Positions 54,471-64,000 of a stretch of DNA of 64,000 bases are shown here, one piece after another (within the stretch, counting starts at the first letter, position 1; every line of letters begins with the position of its first letter). Source of the stretch: Odontocerum albicorne (taxonomy: Eukaryota; Arthropoda; Insecta; Trichoptera; Odontoceridae); contig OX463847.1 in the NCBI GenBank assembly GCA_949825065.1, positions 32,812,115 to 32,876,114 on the forward strand, given 5' to 3'. Under the pieces are notes generated by a model. That model searched no databases and had not been told where the DNA came from. It was given only the letters and a program-made list of their open reading frames with translations. The position numbers and the translations under genes were made by a program.

Positions 54471-56399
54471 AAATATAATACTGTCTATTTATTGACTAGT
54501 ATATTTTTTATAATTTCATATATCGACCCACTTGCGAACATGTGACAGGAGTGTTCAATTTTAATAAAAAATTGCCGCTGAAAAATATAATCCTTATTGC
54601 CAGGTTTATACTTTTCTCCTATTAAGGAAAAAGTTCATTTTTCTGTGGAATGACGACGAGCCCTCTCGGTGGGAACAACAACCTCCCACGACAACCTCAA
54701 AAATCCTTGCCCATCGCTCCAGATAAAATCTTCCTGCATAATAACACCATTTAGTGAAGACACATAATACGCCTCTAAAAAACAAAATCAAACGACCCAA
54801 CATATAAAAGGAATCTTAAAAGCTTCAATAAAAACGTCAACCCTACCCACCGATAGGCACCCCGCCACTCTGTTCTCGATTTAAAATAACCAGAGATCTC
54901 AGCAATGAAAAAAATTATACGCTTATTTAAAACTTTCAAACATCCAAGTTCCGATCTGACCCTTAATTGAGTTTCATTATTATTTATTATTATTTGTTTC
55001 AATTTAAATTTAAATCAACCGCATGCGATATGAATTATGAACCACAAACAAAGAGACGATTTAGAACCAACTCGTGAGCAACCACAGAGGATCGATGACT
55101 ATTTTCATTTCTCACACAACTATTTTAAATCTAGCACCCCTTTCTGTTTGATAAGTGACTCCTATTACTTACTATTGTGGGTTAGTTTTTCTATTATGAA
55201 TACTAGAAGTGAATTTCATTTTCAAACTATTCGGTTCCCACAATTAGTGGACCAGGGTCGTACTCGATTTTTATAAGCAAACATTATTTTACTGAAAAAT
55301 TATTCAAATACAACATATTGAACGAGTACGTACATTCATAAAAAATGCACTTTATTAATATTTCAAAACTTAATTTTTGTTTGTGATAATGTATATGGTA
55401 TTTTGTATATTCGAGGGCTAAGATAAGTTTATATTTTTATAAAATATATTTATAAAATAAAATATATTTCTTGAATCTTCGAAAAGACTATAGTTTCACT
55501 TTCTGGTGCCATGTTTTATGTGAAGATAAACTTCACCTGGCGATGAAGACGGTGGTCTTCGAAACCGGTAGTAAACCCAAAAATAAACTTGTGCTTAACA
55601 CAAAGATATAAAATAAATTTTTTATTTACTTATTTTTCCTTTACATAAAATATATTTATTGCTAAAGAAATTCAAATGAGAATCATATTTTTTTTATATT
55701 TCCCATTTTAGTATCTTTGTTTGTATGTTTTTTTATATCTTTTTGTTTAAACCGACTTACATTCTTCTAATTTGACAATATTATAAAAAAATTGTGCTTG
55801 ATAGAAATTAACAAAGTTTTTCAACTTTCATAATTTAATCTATCTTGAAAGATAATTTGAAATAGTTTACGTGAGAATAAGAAAGTAGTCTTTACTTAAT
55901 TCAAACATCAATTATTTGAAAAAATCTTATTACAGTATTTTACTGTGCATTAAATAGTATTTCCAATCAGACCCTGAGAAATGAGGATATGAAACACACT
56001 TACGCCTTCAGTAATGAATAATATTTCTTGATTTATTATGCGTTGGGGTTCATAGCACTTATATAAAGGGTCCGCGAGTTCCTGACCCGAGCTTTTACAA
56101 ACACTGACCTTAGTTATTTAAATAGAGGATTCGGCATATAATTCAAAATATAACATAAAATATAACAAAATATAACATATTCATATCATGAAAAATTAGA
56201 TTTTTTCATCAATAATGATGAAGGTAAAATCCTATAATACTGAAATTCAGGGGATCTAAAAAATATTTCGTTATACTACTGTGTAATGAAAGAAAAAACG
56301 TATTTAATATCTGTTATTTCCGAATAAAAAGTTCACATAATCTCATATCTATTGTTATCTAAAATTGATGTTATTTTGACTCTACTATTTTTTTCTTAG
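54471..56399. other. unassigned interval with one strong hairpin
   Basis: 54600-55000 and 55030-55290 hold minus and plus ORFs without family signature. The hairpin GAAGAC-GGTG-GTCTTC lies at 55545-55560 inside GATGAAGACGGTGGTCTTCG, AAACCGG. The rest is AT-rich. Confidence 0.35.
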
Positions 56400-57587
56400 C
56401 AGTATTTTTTTTTTATCCACTTTGCACGAATTTCTCCTGTTACACAAAGAGGGTTTGCTTCTAGCGTTAGCTTATTCGTTAAGAATAATATCAGTCAGGA
56501 TTCTTCTCATACTGCTAGATGGTACTGAGAATATATCAACCGTGTCATTCAGTTGGTTCAATATCTCTATACCACGCGTGACTGAGTGTTTAGCCATGAT
56601 ATTCGTCCTGTAAGTTGGTATGTAGAACAGAAGGTGATTCCTTGCACGGATATATTTATTGGGTACATATAAACTTAGTGCTTCTAGAATCGCGGGACAG
56701 TTAAAGGAACCTTGGAAAACCTTTATTAGGAATATCGCAATGGATTCTTGCCTTCTTGTTTTGACGCTTCTATAGTTACACACCGTGAGAAGTTCGGCAT
56801 GGTGAGCATATTTTGGGTAATCGCCCTTTGTTCTGTACCATAGATATCTGAGGATTTTTTTTTGTATTTGTTCTATATTGTTTTTATATTTGAGCTGGTG
56901 AGGAGCCCAAACCGTAGATGCATATTTTAATTTGGTTCTAATTAGATAATTATATAAGTTTCGGAGGATATCGGTGCTGTTAAATTCTCTTGATATTCTC
57001 ATTACAAAACCGAGTAGTTTGTAATAGTCCGATATCAAACGTGAGACATGGTTAACGAACGTGAGTCCGAAATCGAAGGTTACGCCCAAATCCTTGAATT
57101 CAGAAGCTCTGTTTAGTGCCACTCCCTGTATAGTATACTGATGGTGGATTGGTGAAAACGATCGACTATAAGATAGACAGACACATTTATTAATGTTGAA
57201 CAGAAGATGATTTTGCTCACTCCAGGAGACTAGGGAGTCTAGGTCCTGTTGTAACTGTGCACAGTCGTGAGGTGAATTGATCTTTTTGAAAATTTTCAAG
57301 TCGTCAGCGAACAATAAACATGTCGAGTGACTTATGGAATTTTGAATGTCGTCTATTAATATGAGGAATAGTAGGGGACCTAAATTGGATCCTTGTGGTA
57401 TACCAGATCTTGCGATAAATTCCACAGAAGACTTGTTACGGATTGTTACGTATTGAGATCTTTCTTTTAGGTAAGATGCAAATAATCCAATTAGATTATC
57501 GCTGAAGCCAAGTTTGTGCATTTTCTTAAGTAATATATCGTGATCAACTTTGTCGAAAGCTTTCTGAAAGTCTGTATATATTTTATT
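56400..57587 (-). mobile_element. Jockey-like LINE J1, 5'-truncated
   Basis: Best-preserved element in the window. Its 3' end is defined by comparison with 32755-33245: after the ORF stop come about 60 bp of 3' UTR ending at TGCAAAGTGGAT and an A-run (top T-run 56407-56417). The 5' break lies at about 57587, inside the RT domain. Beyond it the sequence is AT-rich and unrelated. It would have been inactive from insertion, since the N-terminal RT blocks, endonuclease and ORF1 are missing. Confidence 0.9.
56472..57587 (-). CDS. LINE reverse transcriptase, C-terminal two thirds (partial ORF2)
   Basis: Copies element RNA into DNA at the target site in intact relatives. The frame is open from about 57587 (YTDFQKAFDKVDHDILLKK before the first Met) to the stop at 56472-56474. 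The first Met at 57521 is internal, not a true start. Counted from that Met: GIPQGSNLGP at residues 40-49 (the PQG RT block), LLFADD at 69-74 with the catalytic DD pair, the thumb-like LGVTFDFGLTFVNHV region near 145, the YLWYRTKGDYPKYAHH region near 228, and the family end YIPTYRTNI ... RGIEILNQ. Block-2 DFQKAFDKVDH precedes it. About 370 codons lack any stop or frameshift, so insertion was recent or the copy was spared. Closest known grouping by motif order is the Jockey/CR1 side of non-LTR elements. The plus-strand ORF at 56422 is a shadow. It is not a host gene. Confidence 0.9.
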   Translation of the reverse strand, partial: NKIYTDFQKAFDKVDHDILLKKMHKLGFSDNLIGLFASYLKERSQYVTIRNKSSVEFIARSGIPQGSNLGPLLFLILIDDIQNSISHSTCLLFADDLKIFKKINSPHDCAQLQQDLDSLVSWSEQNHLLFNINKCVCLSYSRSFSPIHHQYTIQGVALNRASEFKDLGVTFDFGLTFVNHVSRLISDYYKLLGFVMRISREFNSTDILRNLYNYLIRTKLKYASTVWAPHQLKYKNNIEQIQKKILRYLWYRTKGDYPKYAHHAELLTVCNYRSVKTRRQESIAIFLIKVFQGSFNCPAILEALSLYVPNKYIRARNHLLFYIPTYRTNIMAKHSVTRGIEILNQLNDTVDIFSVPSSSMRRILTDIILNE

Positions 57588-58635
57588 ATATTATCAATAC
57601 ACGTAGTTGTTAAAAAATATTTTTAGGGATATCAATGCTATGGTAAGATAAGCCTGAAACTTTTTTAAATCGATTCATAGCTTCCGAAAATGAAACCTTC
57701 ATATCAGGTGGCATAACTCCATTTTCATTATCATCTTTTTCTGTAATGCATTTTACTGCAGAAATAAGTTGCGAAAATACTGTACAATTTGTTTTTTTTA
57801 CATGAACGTATTCTAGCTTATAGTTTTTTTATTTTCTTTAGAGTGTCCAAATTCATTAACCCATTGATTTGGGTCCCCTCAGCGGCATTTTCGGCCGAAA
57901 AATGTTTGTTATACGTTAAACATATTGTTTTGTCTACATTGGTTTGATTCAACAAAAACAACGTTATAATGAAAATATTGTTCCTTGAGTATTCGTTATA
58001 ATAACATTTTAATTGTATTTTCCACAATAGTTAGAGTCACATGGGGTATTGTATCACTATAATGTAGTGATAGGTAGAACTATAGTGTATGGAGACCCTG
58101 AACGGATGGAAGAAACAGAAAAGGAGTCCAATGAAAATATATAATGAGTGTGTAAAATGGAATATAAGTAGTGCCAGATGGAAAATCATAGATGAGGCCT
58201 ACAAATGTACAATGTACCTTAAAAATAAATTAAAAGCAAGAATCATAATAAAAAAGGGCAATCAAAGTTAATATCAACTCCACAATACAATACGTTAATA
58301 TATAAAATCTTGTTTAAAAAAGTATAGATGTAAAATATTAATAAAAAAACAATAAATTGAAAAAAAAAATGTAAATACATAATAAGGTAAAAAAATTCCG
58401 GTCCAAGGATATAAAAAAGGCAATAGAATGGGGAAAAATGTGTTTCATTATACCATAATCACTATGTAGTTTAATACAGTTTTTAGAACAGTAAATTAAT
58501 TTTTAATACTATTGAAAAAAATATACTTTCTTCTCAAAAGGACGTAACTCTGCGCATATAACATTTTTCGTCACCTTTAATTTTTTTCAGGAAATCTTTA
58601 GAATACATCTGTAGATAAACGTTTCAAAAGCTTGT
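57588..58635. other. unassigned AT-rich interval
   Basis: 57640-57900 is modestly GC-richer, no motif. The rest is A/T runs. Confidence 0.35.
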
Positions 58636-58639
58636 TATA

Positions 58640-58715
58640 TGAACACCATCACATGGCAATAAACCCATAAGGCTGTATAGTAAACAACGAAAGTGTAGTA
58701 ATATATAATAAACAC
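58640..58715 (+). mobile_element. S1/J3-type 3' tail only
   Basis: ACCATCACATGGCAATAAAC, CCATAAGGCTGTATAGTAAA, CAACGAAAGTGTAGTAATAT. The ATACAACGAAAGTG-like end favours S1. Confidence 0.6.
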
Positions 58716-59139
58716 TTGAATGCTTGCATTTTTATAATTATGCTGAGTTTTTCATAAAGACGTAATAATCCCATGATATTACTTTTAGTCATATTATTTA
58801 ACAGTTGAACGTTTTTCTTCGAAATTAAATTTTTGTCTGATGTACTCGTATATGAACAAATATAGTATTGCCGATGAAACCTGTCAAACGTCTTGGATTA
58901 TTCGCCATCAGAACTTTGGGTTTGATCTATGAAGAATGTGTGCATGCTAAAGTGTAACAGCTTGAACACTAAAAACTTATGTACGTACAGGCGTCTTCCA
59001 TTCATAAGATTGCCAGCGATTAATCTTCTGTATCGAATGAAAAAATAGCGTTTGCATGATAAATGTTTAATACAAAAAACCCATCATAGAATTTAAACCT
59101 TTCAAGAATGAAATAATGAAACTATCATATAATCCATCC
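58716..59139. other. unassigned interval
   Basis: Octamer scar at 58843; otherwise nothing recognised. Confidence 0.3.
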
Positions 59140-59330
59140 TGTCGTATAGTTCATGACTGAGCATCGTGACTCCCATGATATCCTCTGACGACTCCTCTCC
59201 ATCCATCCCTGCACTCCGCGGCTCGAAAGGCAGTTGTTAAGGGTAGTCCTGTTGAATCTCATACTTGGTCAGTCCAACGCATTGGGACTCTTCCTCTTGT
59301 GCGTCGTCCTTCCATGTCTCCAGTAACCAC
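59140..59330 (-). mobile_element. LINE tail, family D
   Basis: The minus strand reads GRRTRGRVPMRWTDQV, stop, DSTGLPLTTAFRAAECRDGW, RGVVRGYHGSHDAQS (one frameshift at CRDG). RGR-P-RW-DQ ... R-A-DR--WR is the usual insect LINE C-terminus. Contiguous here, it is the empty-site reference for the element at 23522-23689. Confidence 0.8.
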
Positions 59331-59726
59331 CAGCGGCCGCCGGTCCCGAGGTGCGCTGGCGCGCCGAACCGGAGAAACAATTCGCAACATACGAGTAGAT
59401 AAATTGTCTCACGGTTTACTGTATGTCTCTGTCTGCTTTATATGAATCTGCGTTTCCGTCCGGTGCATATTCGAGATCGCTCCAGAATGAATTGGCAAAC
59501 TTGGCCAGTCAATTTGAAAGGAATATTTTTTTGAATTTTACTTTACTTTTTTTTAAATTTTCACTTAAATAAAAATATTCGTATTATTTGTCAGTATTCC
59601 TATACATATTTAATCTATACAAATACTTAAGTTTTTGGAAGTCATGTTTGCGAATATATAATTTAATTATTGCGAATTATTTCTCCGGCTCAGCACACCA
59701 ACGCACCCCGAGACCAGCCACCGCTG
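59331..59726. mobile_element. hAT-type non-autonomous element with long inverted repeats
   Basis: Left end CAGCGGCCGCCGGTCCCGAG and inverted right end CAGCGGTGGCTGGTCTCGGG agree at most positions. Similarity extends about 60 bp to GGAGAAA(C/T)AATTCGCAA. Exact 8-bp direct repeats GTAACCAC flank it (59323-59330, 59727-59734), the size typical of hAT. The paralogous LINE tail has GTAACCAC once (23777-23784). The left arm is unusually CpG-rich for this window. 396 bp, no transposase; TACGAGTA at 59390. Confidence 0.85.
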
Positions 59727-59844
59727 GTAACCACAATAATAAACATATAAAATATTATGTGAAGGTTTTTGTTATAAAATATATCAAAGCACATTTTTCT
59801 GAATTTATTTTGAATTTCGATTCATAAATAAGCACTCTTTAGGT

Positions 59845-60319
59845 CAGTGTTCCCCAACCTTTTTAGACCTGTGAACCGGTAAAAAAAGGAAAAAATTTTC
59901 GCGGACCACTAATACTGAAATAAAAATGGTTTTTTTATTTAATATTTTTTTAATCTTATATTGTTACAGATGGACATACGTAACTATAATTGACAAATAT
60001 ACATATAACAGTTTGAATTGTAACATTGTCTGATACAATTAAAATTTAACAAAAACCATGGAGTTTTTGCAACAAACTAATGCGAAACCTGCTGTTGCAT
60101 CTTTGCTAATATATTGGATATTCTTGGCTGCAGTGCTGTCTCTGACAGACGAAGTGCTGCATTCACGTCCAGTATATTCCTTTGTTTCGATTTTATTGAG
60201 GACATGGATGAAAATCCTATATTTAATATTTTTGCATAGCGAATTTCTTGAAAGTTTGCGGCCCAGCGGAGTCTCTGCGGCCCGGCACCGGTTCGCGGAC
60301 CACTGGTTGGGGAACACTG
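59845..60319. mobile_element. hAT-type non-autonomous element
   Basis: Perfect 15-bp terminal inverted repeats CAGTGTTCCCCAACC / GGTTGGGGAACACTG, flanked by exact 8-bp duplications CTTTAGGT (59837-59844 and 60320-60327). Subterminal GAACCGGT and TTCGCGGACCACT occur on both sides. 475 bp; the ORFs on both strands within it have no transposase signature and one runs out through the right flank. Confidence 0.9.
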
Positions 60320-60479
60320 CTTTAGGTGATATTTTGTTCGATTGTTCGAAAAATTATTTCGTGTTCCTTGGTCAAATTCAAACGGAAGAAAGTATACGAG
60401 TATATAGATGTAATTTACTCGCGAACAGTGTTTTTCGGTATGTTAAGTATCTCAGTAATCTCTCGTGTCGTAGAGCGTT

Positions 60480-60700
60480 AGTTATTCTCGATCAAATTAT
60501 TGATGTGGTAGTCATCAGTGGTAATCTGCCTTTCAAAGGCGACACTATCTTCGAGTATCGTATCAACATAACAGAAAGTAAAAAAGTATCAAGCACCAAA
60601 AACACCTTATTTTGTTTCATCTTAAAAAAATATGCTAAGCACCCTCTTAAACGATTTTAGCAAACAATAACCGAAAAAATGCCCATCAATAATACAATAC
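60480..60700 (-). repeat. dispersed repeat P, copy 2
   Basis: Minus strand CGCCTTTGAAAGGCAGATTA, CCACTGATGACTACCACATC; plus phrase AAAAAGTATCAAGCACCAAA, ATTTTGTTTCATCTTAAAAA. Aligns with 34870-35100. Confidence 0.5.
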
Positions 60701-61849
60701 CTTTCATGATAATATATATTTAACACGTTTAAACTATAGTAATCAACGAAAGTTTTGTTCTAACGACATCTATCCGAAAAAAAACTACTTTTCTTGGAAA
60801 ACTACTTTTTTTTTTTGGAATTTATCCTTCAGCAATCATAAAATTTTTCTATCAACGTTCTTTTAAACAAGTTATTATTACGCTCTGTGATCTATTTCAG
60901 TATCACTGATCGCGTTCTATTTCAGTATTACTGATAAGGTAACAAATAAATTAAAACACACAAATTAATTTCAACAGCTTTTATTTAATTTAAACAATCT
61001 ATTAACTACAATACACGATTTGACCATGTCCACCCTATGCTGTAACATCTATATTACAAATTTTCAACCAAATCATTCAAATAGATAAGAAACCAAAAAC
61101 TCAACAAAAGCTTCAAAGCAATTTGAATAAATAAAAAAATAATAATAAATAACAAAAAAAATTAAATAATTTTGACTGAATGATAGTTTTTAACGACATA
61201 GTCAAAAATATCTTTGATAAGTATAATCATTATAATAACATTGTTAAATAAAAAAATAATAAAGTAAAAAATAAAGGAAAATGAGATTTTTGCGTACATA
61301 TTTGTGCAATAGAAAAAATACAAATCTTATTGGAATGTCGTGCAAAATATGCATATTTAATACCTTTAAAAATGGTATCGAATAGTGTTAAAATTGTAAT
61401 TTTCAGATCTATTTTAATATCTGGAAATTATATAATCTGAACGTGGAAAAAAGTGTTAACATCCAATTTGTCGTAAATTATTAAAAAAAAAAATATTTGA
61501 AAGAACAAAAAATTATATGGTATAACATAATGAACATGACCCGATTCGCTAAGAATCACCTTTGTTATGTCTTGAAATTGCAATCTATTATTATAAACAG
61601 ATTACCAAGGATATTATTGGTTTCGTAATATGGAAGATTGTTTACTTTGTATTCAATATATCCAACCCTTTTGAAATGTAGAGGGAAGGAATATTTATTA
61701 TGTTGATAACAGATATCTGAATAATATGAAGAAATTGAAAATGGGGGTAGTTTACAAACTTATACAAGTTCCAGTTGGAATTATTAATAATATATTCAGA
61801 GAAGGAGAAATGAATATAAATATTTTCTATTTAATAAAAAAAAACCGTT
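60701..61849. other. unassigned AT-rich interval
   Basis: TGATCGCGTTCTATTTCAGT, ATTACTGAT repeats the preceding TGATCTATTTCAGTATCACT at 60890-60940. Nothing else recognised. Confidence 0.35.
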
Positions 61850-62040
61850 ATAGATCTAGTCGAAGAGGACGACTATAAAAGTTTGATTGGATCAAATTTA
61901 TGAAAATTTGAAAAAGAAAATGTTTGTACGTGTACGGATATGGAGGAGGCGATGGAAATATGTCGTGAAAGTTTGGCGCTCTATCCTCTCTGCCAACCTC
62001 AACAGGGAAATGAAGGGATGGTATGTATGAATGTATGCAT
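61850..62040 (+). mobile_element. LINE-A extreme 3' fragment
   Basis: GTCGAAGAGGACGACTATAA (RGRPRK-type relic), GTACGGATATGGAGGAGGCG, GCGCTCTATCCTCTCTGCCA, ACCTCAACAGGGAAATGAAG, GGATGGTATGTATGAATGTATG-like end. Confidence 0.75.
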
Positions 62041-64000
62041 CATATATCTCTTTTTCCTGTGTGCTACAACAGTCGAGATCTCATTGTCTGATTAAATCGT
62101 AAAATATTATAAAAGGTAAACAATGGGAAAACAAGGTGTGTAAACAATGAATTTATTATAAACTGTTATAAAACTGCGCAAAATAGTTTTTTCCGGTCTT
62201 CGCCAAAATTTATAGTCTTCATTTAAAATTTTGGATATCAACACTTACTTCCGGGCTGCAGAATGTTGACATTAGAGAAAAAAAACTAAGAAAAAACTTG
62301 TTCTTAGCTGAATATAGAACAAACGGGACACATAGAAATATACAATCTTACGAAATGATTAAAATAAGAACATCTTAATTGTTGCAAAACTGGTTAATAT
62401 TAGTGTGTTAGACATTGATGATTAAATTAGTTTTATAGGGATGTATGTTTATAATTTAATTTATTATAAAAAGGTAACATTTACTTAGAAACTATTATTT
62501 ACATAATGGCCTTTTAAAAAGATTTTTATAATATCATGTGAAAGTAGAAAGAAATACGTATTATTTAAGAAAAATAATTTTACTACAGCAAAAATCAAAT
62601 ATAATAAATAAAATCCATACAAAAGAGACAGATGTATGATTTTTTTAAACTTGTGTTATCAAATTAGAAATTAAGATACAATAACTAAAAAGACTTTTTT
62701 TGATTCTTTAAAAAAATAAAAATGAATATTTTTTATTCTGTAGAAGTTTTGAATTGACTAATGAATTTCTTCAAACAATAATTAGATAAAAAATAAACAA
62801 AACATGAGGTTCACTCGAAGACTATCAAAATATCAAAATAATTTTTATAAATGACTCCAATAAAAGGTATAAATTAAAAAAAGAAAAGAGGATATTTTAT
62901 TTTCATAAAAACTAGGTCATATATTTTTAATAAATATTGTAAATATAAACTGAACGAATTACGAAAGGTTGTATTCAAAAATGTATAAAGAGAAATGAAA
63001 AACAATGTGTTACATATATTTTACAACAAATTGTTTTTTTTATTTCTTACAACAAAGTGAGTATAGAAAAAAGTTTATTGTTATAAATTAAAATGTTTAT
63101 CAAAAGTGACTACTGTGCAATTATTTTCCAGAAATACAAAAAAAAAAACCGTCAAAATTTTTTCAAAAGTAGTGGTATATATGTTAAACATTTCAGGATA
63201 CAATCCAAATACATACAAAAATCTTGAAAAGTCTCAGATTGTTATTGTACATAATTAAACTTTATTTTTTTCCATTTTCGTTTATTGAAATTATTTATTT
63301 TTATATATTAATATTTTTATCACACAATTTGAATAGTGTTTTTTTTAAACATTGTTTATATACACCATTTTATATACACTTTTCACAAAGTTCATTGAAA
63401 ATATCTTTCACTTAATCTTTCAAAAACCTTTAAATTTAAAATATTTAATTTATTTTCCAATCTAACCAACTATAAGAAAATATATAACTAACAATTTCTG
63501 TCATGAATGTTTTTTATCAAATCAACTTTGGTTTTGACATGCGAGAAAAATAATTTGAGTATATACTTGTTATGAATAAAAATTAAATGGAATTAAACGC
63601 GTGTAAAAACTAACAAACAATTCTTTTAATTTTGATAAAAAAATGGACATATTTTTGCTTAACTAATTATTTATTAAGTCTTCACACATTACTTTTATAC
63701 AGTGTGATCGAACATACTGAGAGAACTAGTATCAAATGTTAATCAGTCATTTATTTAAAAATGCTTTTCGTCAGAATATCAAAGGATATTTTTTAAATTA
63801 TTTTGTAAAAGGTTCTACCACGCTCAATTAATTTACAAAAACAGTTACGAAAAAAATTCTTATAAAACTGGACAAAATTGAAACGATTATCTATTATTTT
63901 ATGTGTTAAAAGAGAGATATCTCAAATTGATTTGAAAATGCACATCGATATATTTAAAAAAAATACTTAAACGCCAGGTTAGCACCGGTTCATTTAAAAA
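62041..64000. other. unassigned AT-rich interval
   Basis: Nearly 2 kb with very low G+C and no recognised element. The ORF at 63224-63415 is low-complexity. Confidence 0.4.

Larger units (their letters stand above)
849..60402. repeat. scattered TACGAGTA/TACTCGTA octamers: candidate Minos-type excision footprints (24 loci)
   Basis: Exact octamers found by eye. TACGAGTA starts at 849, 9108, 12364, 12902, 17587, 19689, 25754, 38823, 39703, 43179, 50562 (plus four tandem copies at 50604, 50646, 50688, 50730), 53158, 59390 and 60395. TACTCGTA starts at 9462, 18130, 24548, 24599, 25827, 31631, 36771, 44431, 50467 and 58843. Seven-of-eight matches occur near 16908, 24070, 24503, 24538, 40405, 40442 and 55325. 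Each has the form TA + CGAG (or CTCG) + TA, the scar described for Minos, whose terminal inverted repeats begin with CGAG. They lie in unrelated sequence contexts, so they are not one dispersed repeat. The count is by eye and may be off by a few. Confidence 0.6.

Noticed and set aside
54606..55002. Minus ORFs as a retroviral-type or LINE gene
   Set aside because: No RT, integrase, protease or endonuclease motif is visible in any frame.
60039..60317. 92-codon minus ORF within the hAT element as a transposase remnant
   Set aside because: I could not see any hAT transposase motif; the element is too short and probably non-autonomous.
849..60402. TACGAGTA as a transcription-factor site or sequencing-adapter artefact
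   Set aside because: It lies in gene-free DNA and decayed repeats without positional pattern. Flanks differ at each site and the two TAs fit an excision scar better. An artefact is not formally excluded without reads.
60058..60660. 200-codon plus-strand ORF
   Set aside because: It runs from inside a hAT element across its right target duplication into repeat P, so it cannot be one gene.

Overview
This window looks like AT-rich, gene-free DNA from an arthropod nuclear genome, most likely an insect. I judge this from the density of non-LTR retrotransposon (LINE) 3' ends, tRNA-derived SINEs, small terminal-inverted-repeat DNA elements and minisatellites, and from the lack of any host-like exon, operon or long conserved ORF. 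The species cannot be named. The only long, well-conserved coding stretch is a 5'-truncated LINE reverse transcriptase on the minus strand at 56472-57587. Almost all other short ORFs are chance or decayed repeat sequence.

Retroelements. (1) LINE-A is a family of C-terminal/3' tails with a YGSETWT... / FGHVERMN... signature and a (TATG)n end. It occurs about 20 times on both strands, always without the RT domain. (2) Other LINE tails lie near 2.3, 5.1, 12.8, 22.0, 23.4-24.0, 28.4 and 59.2 kb. (3) Jockey-like LINE J1 lies at 56.4-57.6 kb with a dead partial copy at 32.8-33.2 kb. J2 C-terminal fragments lie at 16.1, 44.9 and 47.0 kb. (4) LINE J3 lies at 48.1-48.9 kb (+) and 43.8-44.4 kb (-), with tail-only copies at 39.4 and 53.9 kb. 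(5) LINE-K, a C-terminus plus about 300 bp of 3' UTR, lies at 16.5, 27.4-27.8 and 30.0 kb, with many tail-only copies. SINE family S1 has a tRNA-like head and the same 3' tail as LINE J3. The SINE at 47.25-47.47 kb has the same kind of head but carries the LINE-K tail. A second SINE family, S3, is at 11.5 and 40.5 kb.

DNA elements. Several short non-autonomous elements can be delimited to the base by their target-site duplications: two hAT-type elements at 59331-59726 (8-bp GTAACCAC) and 59845-60319 (8-bp CTTTAGGT), a PIF/Harbinger-type element at 46068-46588 (TTA), and a pogo/Tigger-type element at 13409-13764 (TA). A 168-bp inverted-repeat element sits inside a LINE tail at 23522-23689. A long-arm foldback family lies at 11.4-11.9 kb (with a SINE nested in it), 52.7-53.1 kb, and as single arms at 31.9 and 53.8 kb.

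The most unexpected signal is not a gene. The octamer TACGAGTA / TACTCGTA occurs at 24 separate loci, by eye about ten times the chance number. It is exactly the shape expected of the scar left when a Minos-type Tc1/mariner transposon excises: duplicated TA around the four terminal bases CGAG. In one LINE-A copy, comparison with its paralogues shows CGAGTA as a clean 6-bp insertion. No Minos element remains visible here, so the window appears to record a past wave of cut-and-paste transposition through its footprints alone.

Tandem repeats are concentrated at 36.3-38.3 kb and 50.5-52.5 kb. The long intervals between listed features, especially 2.6-3.9, 6.9-10.4, 24.9-27.0, 54.5-56.4, 57.6-58.6 and 60.7-64.0 kb, are AT-rich sequence in which I recognise nothing.
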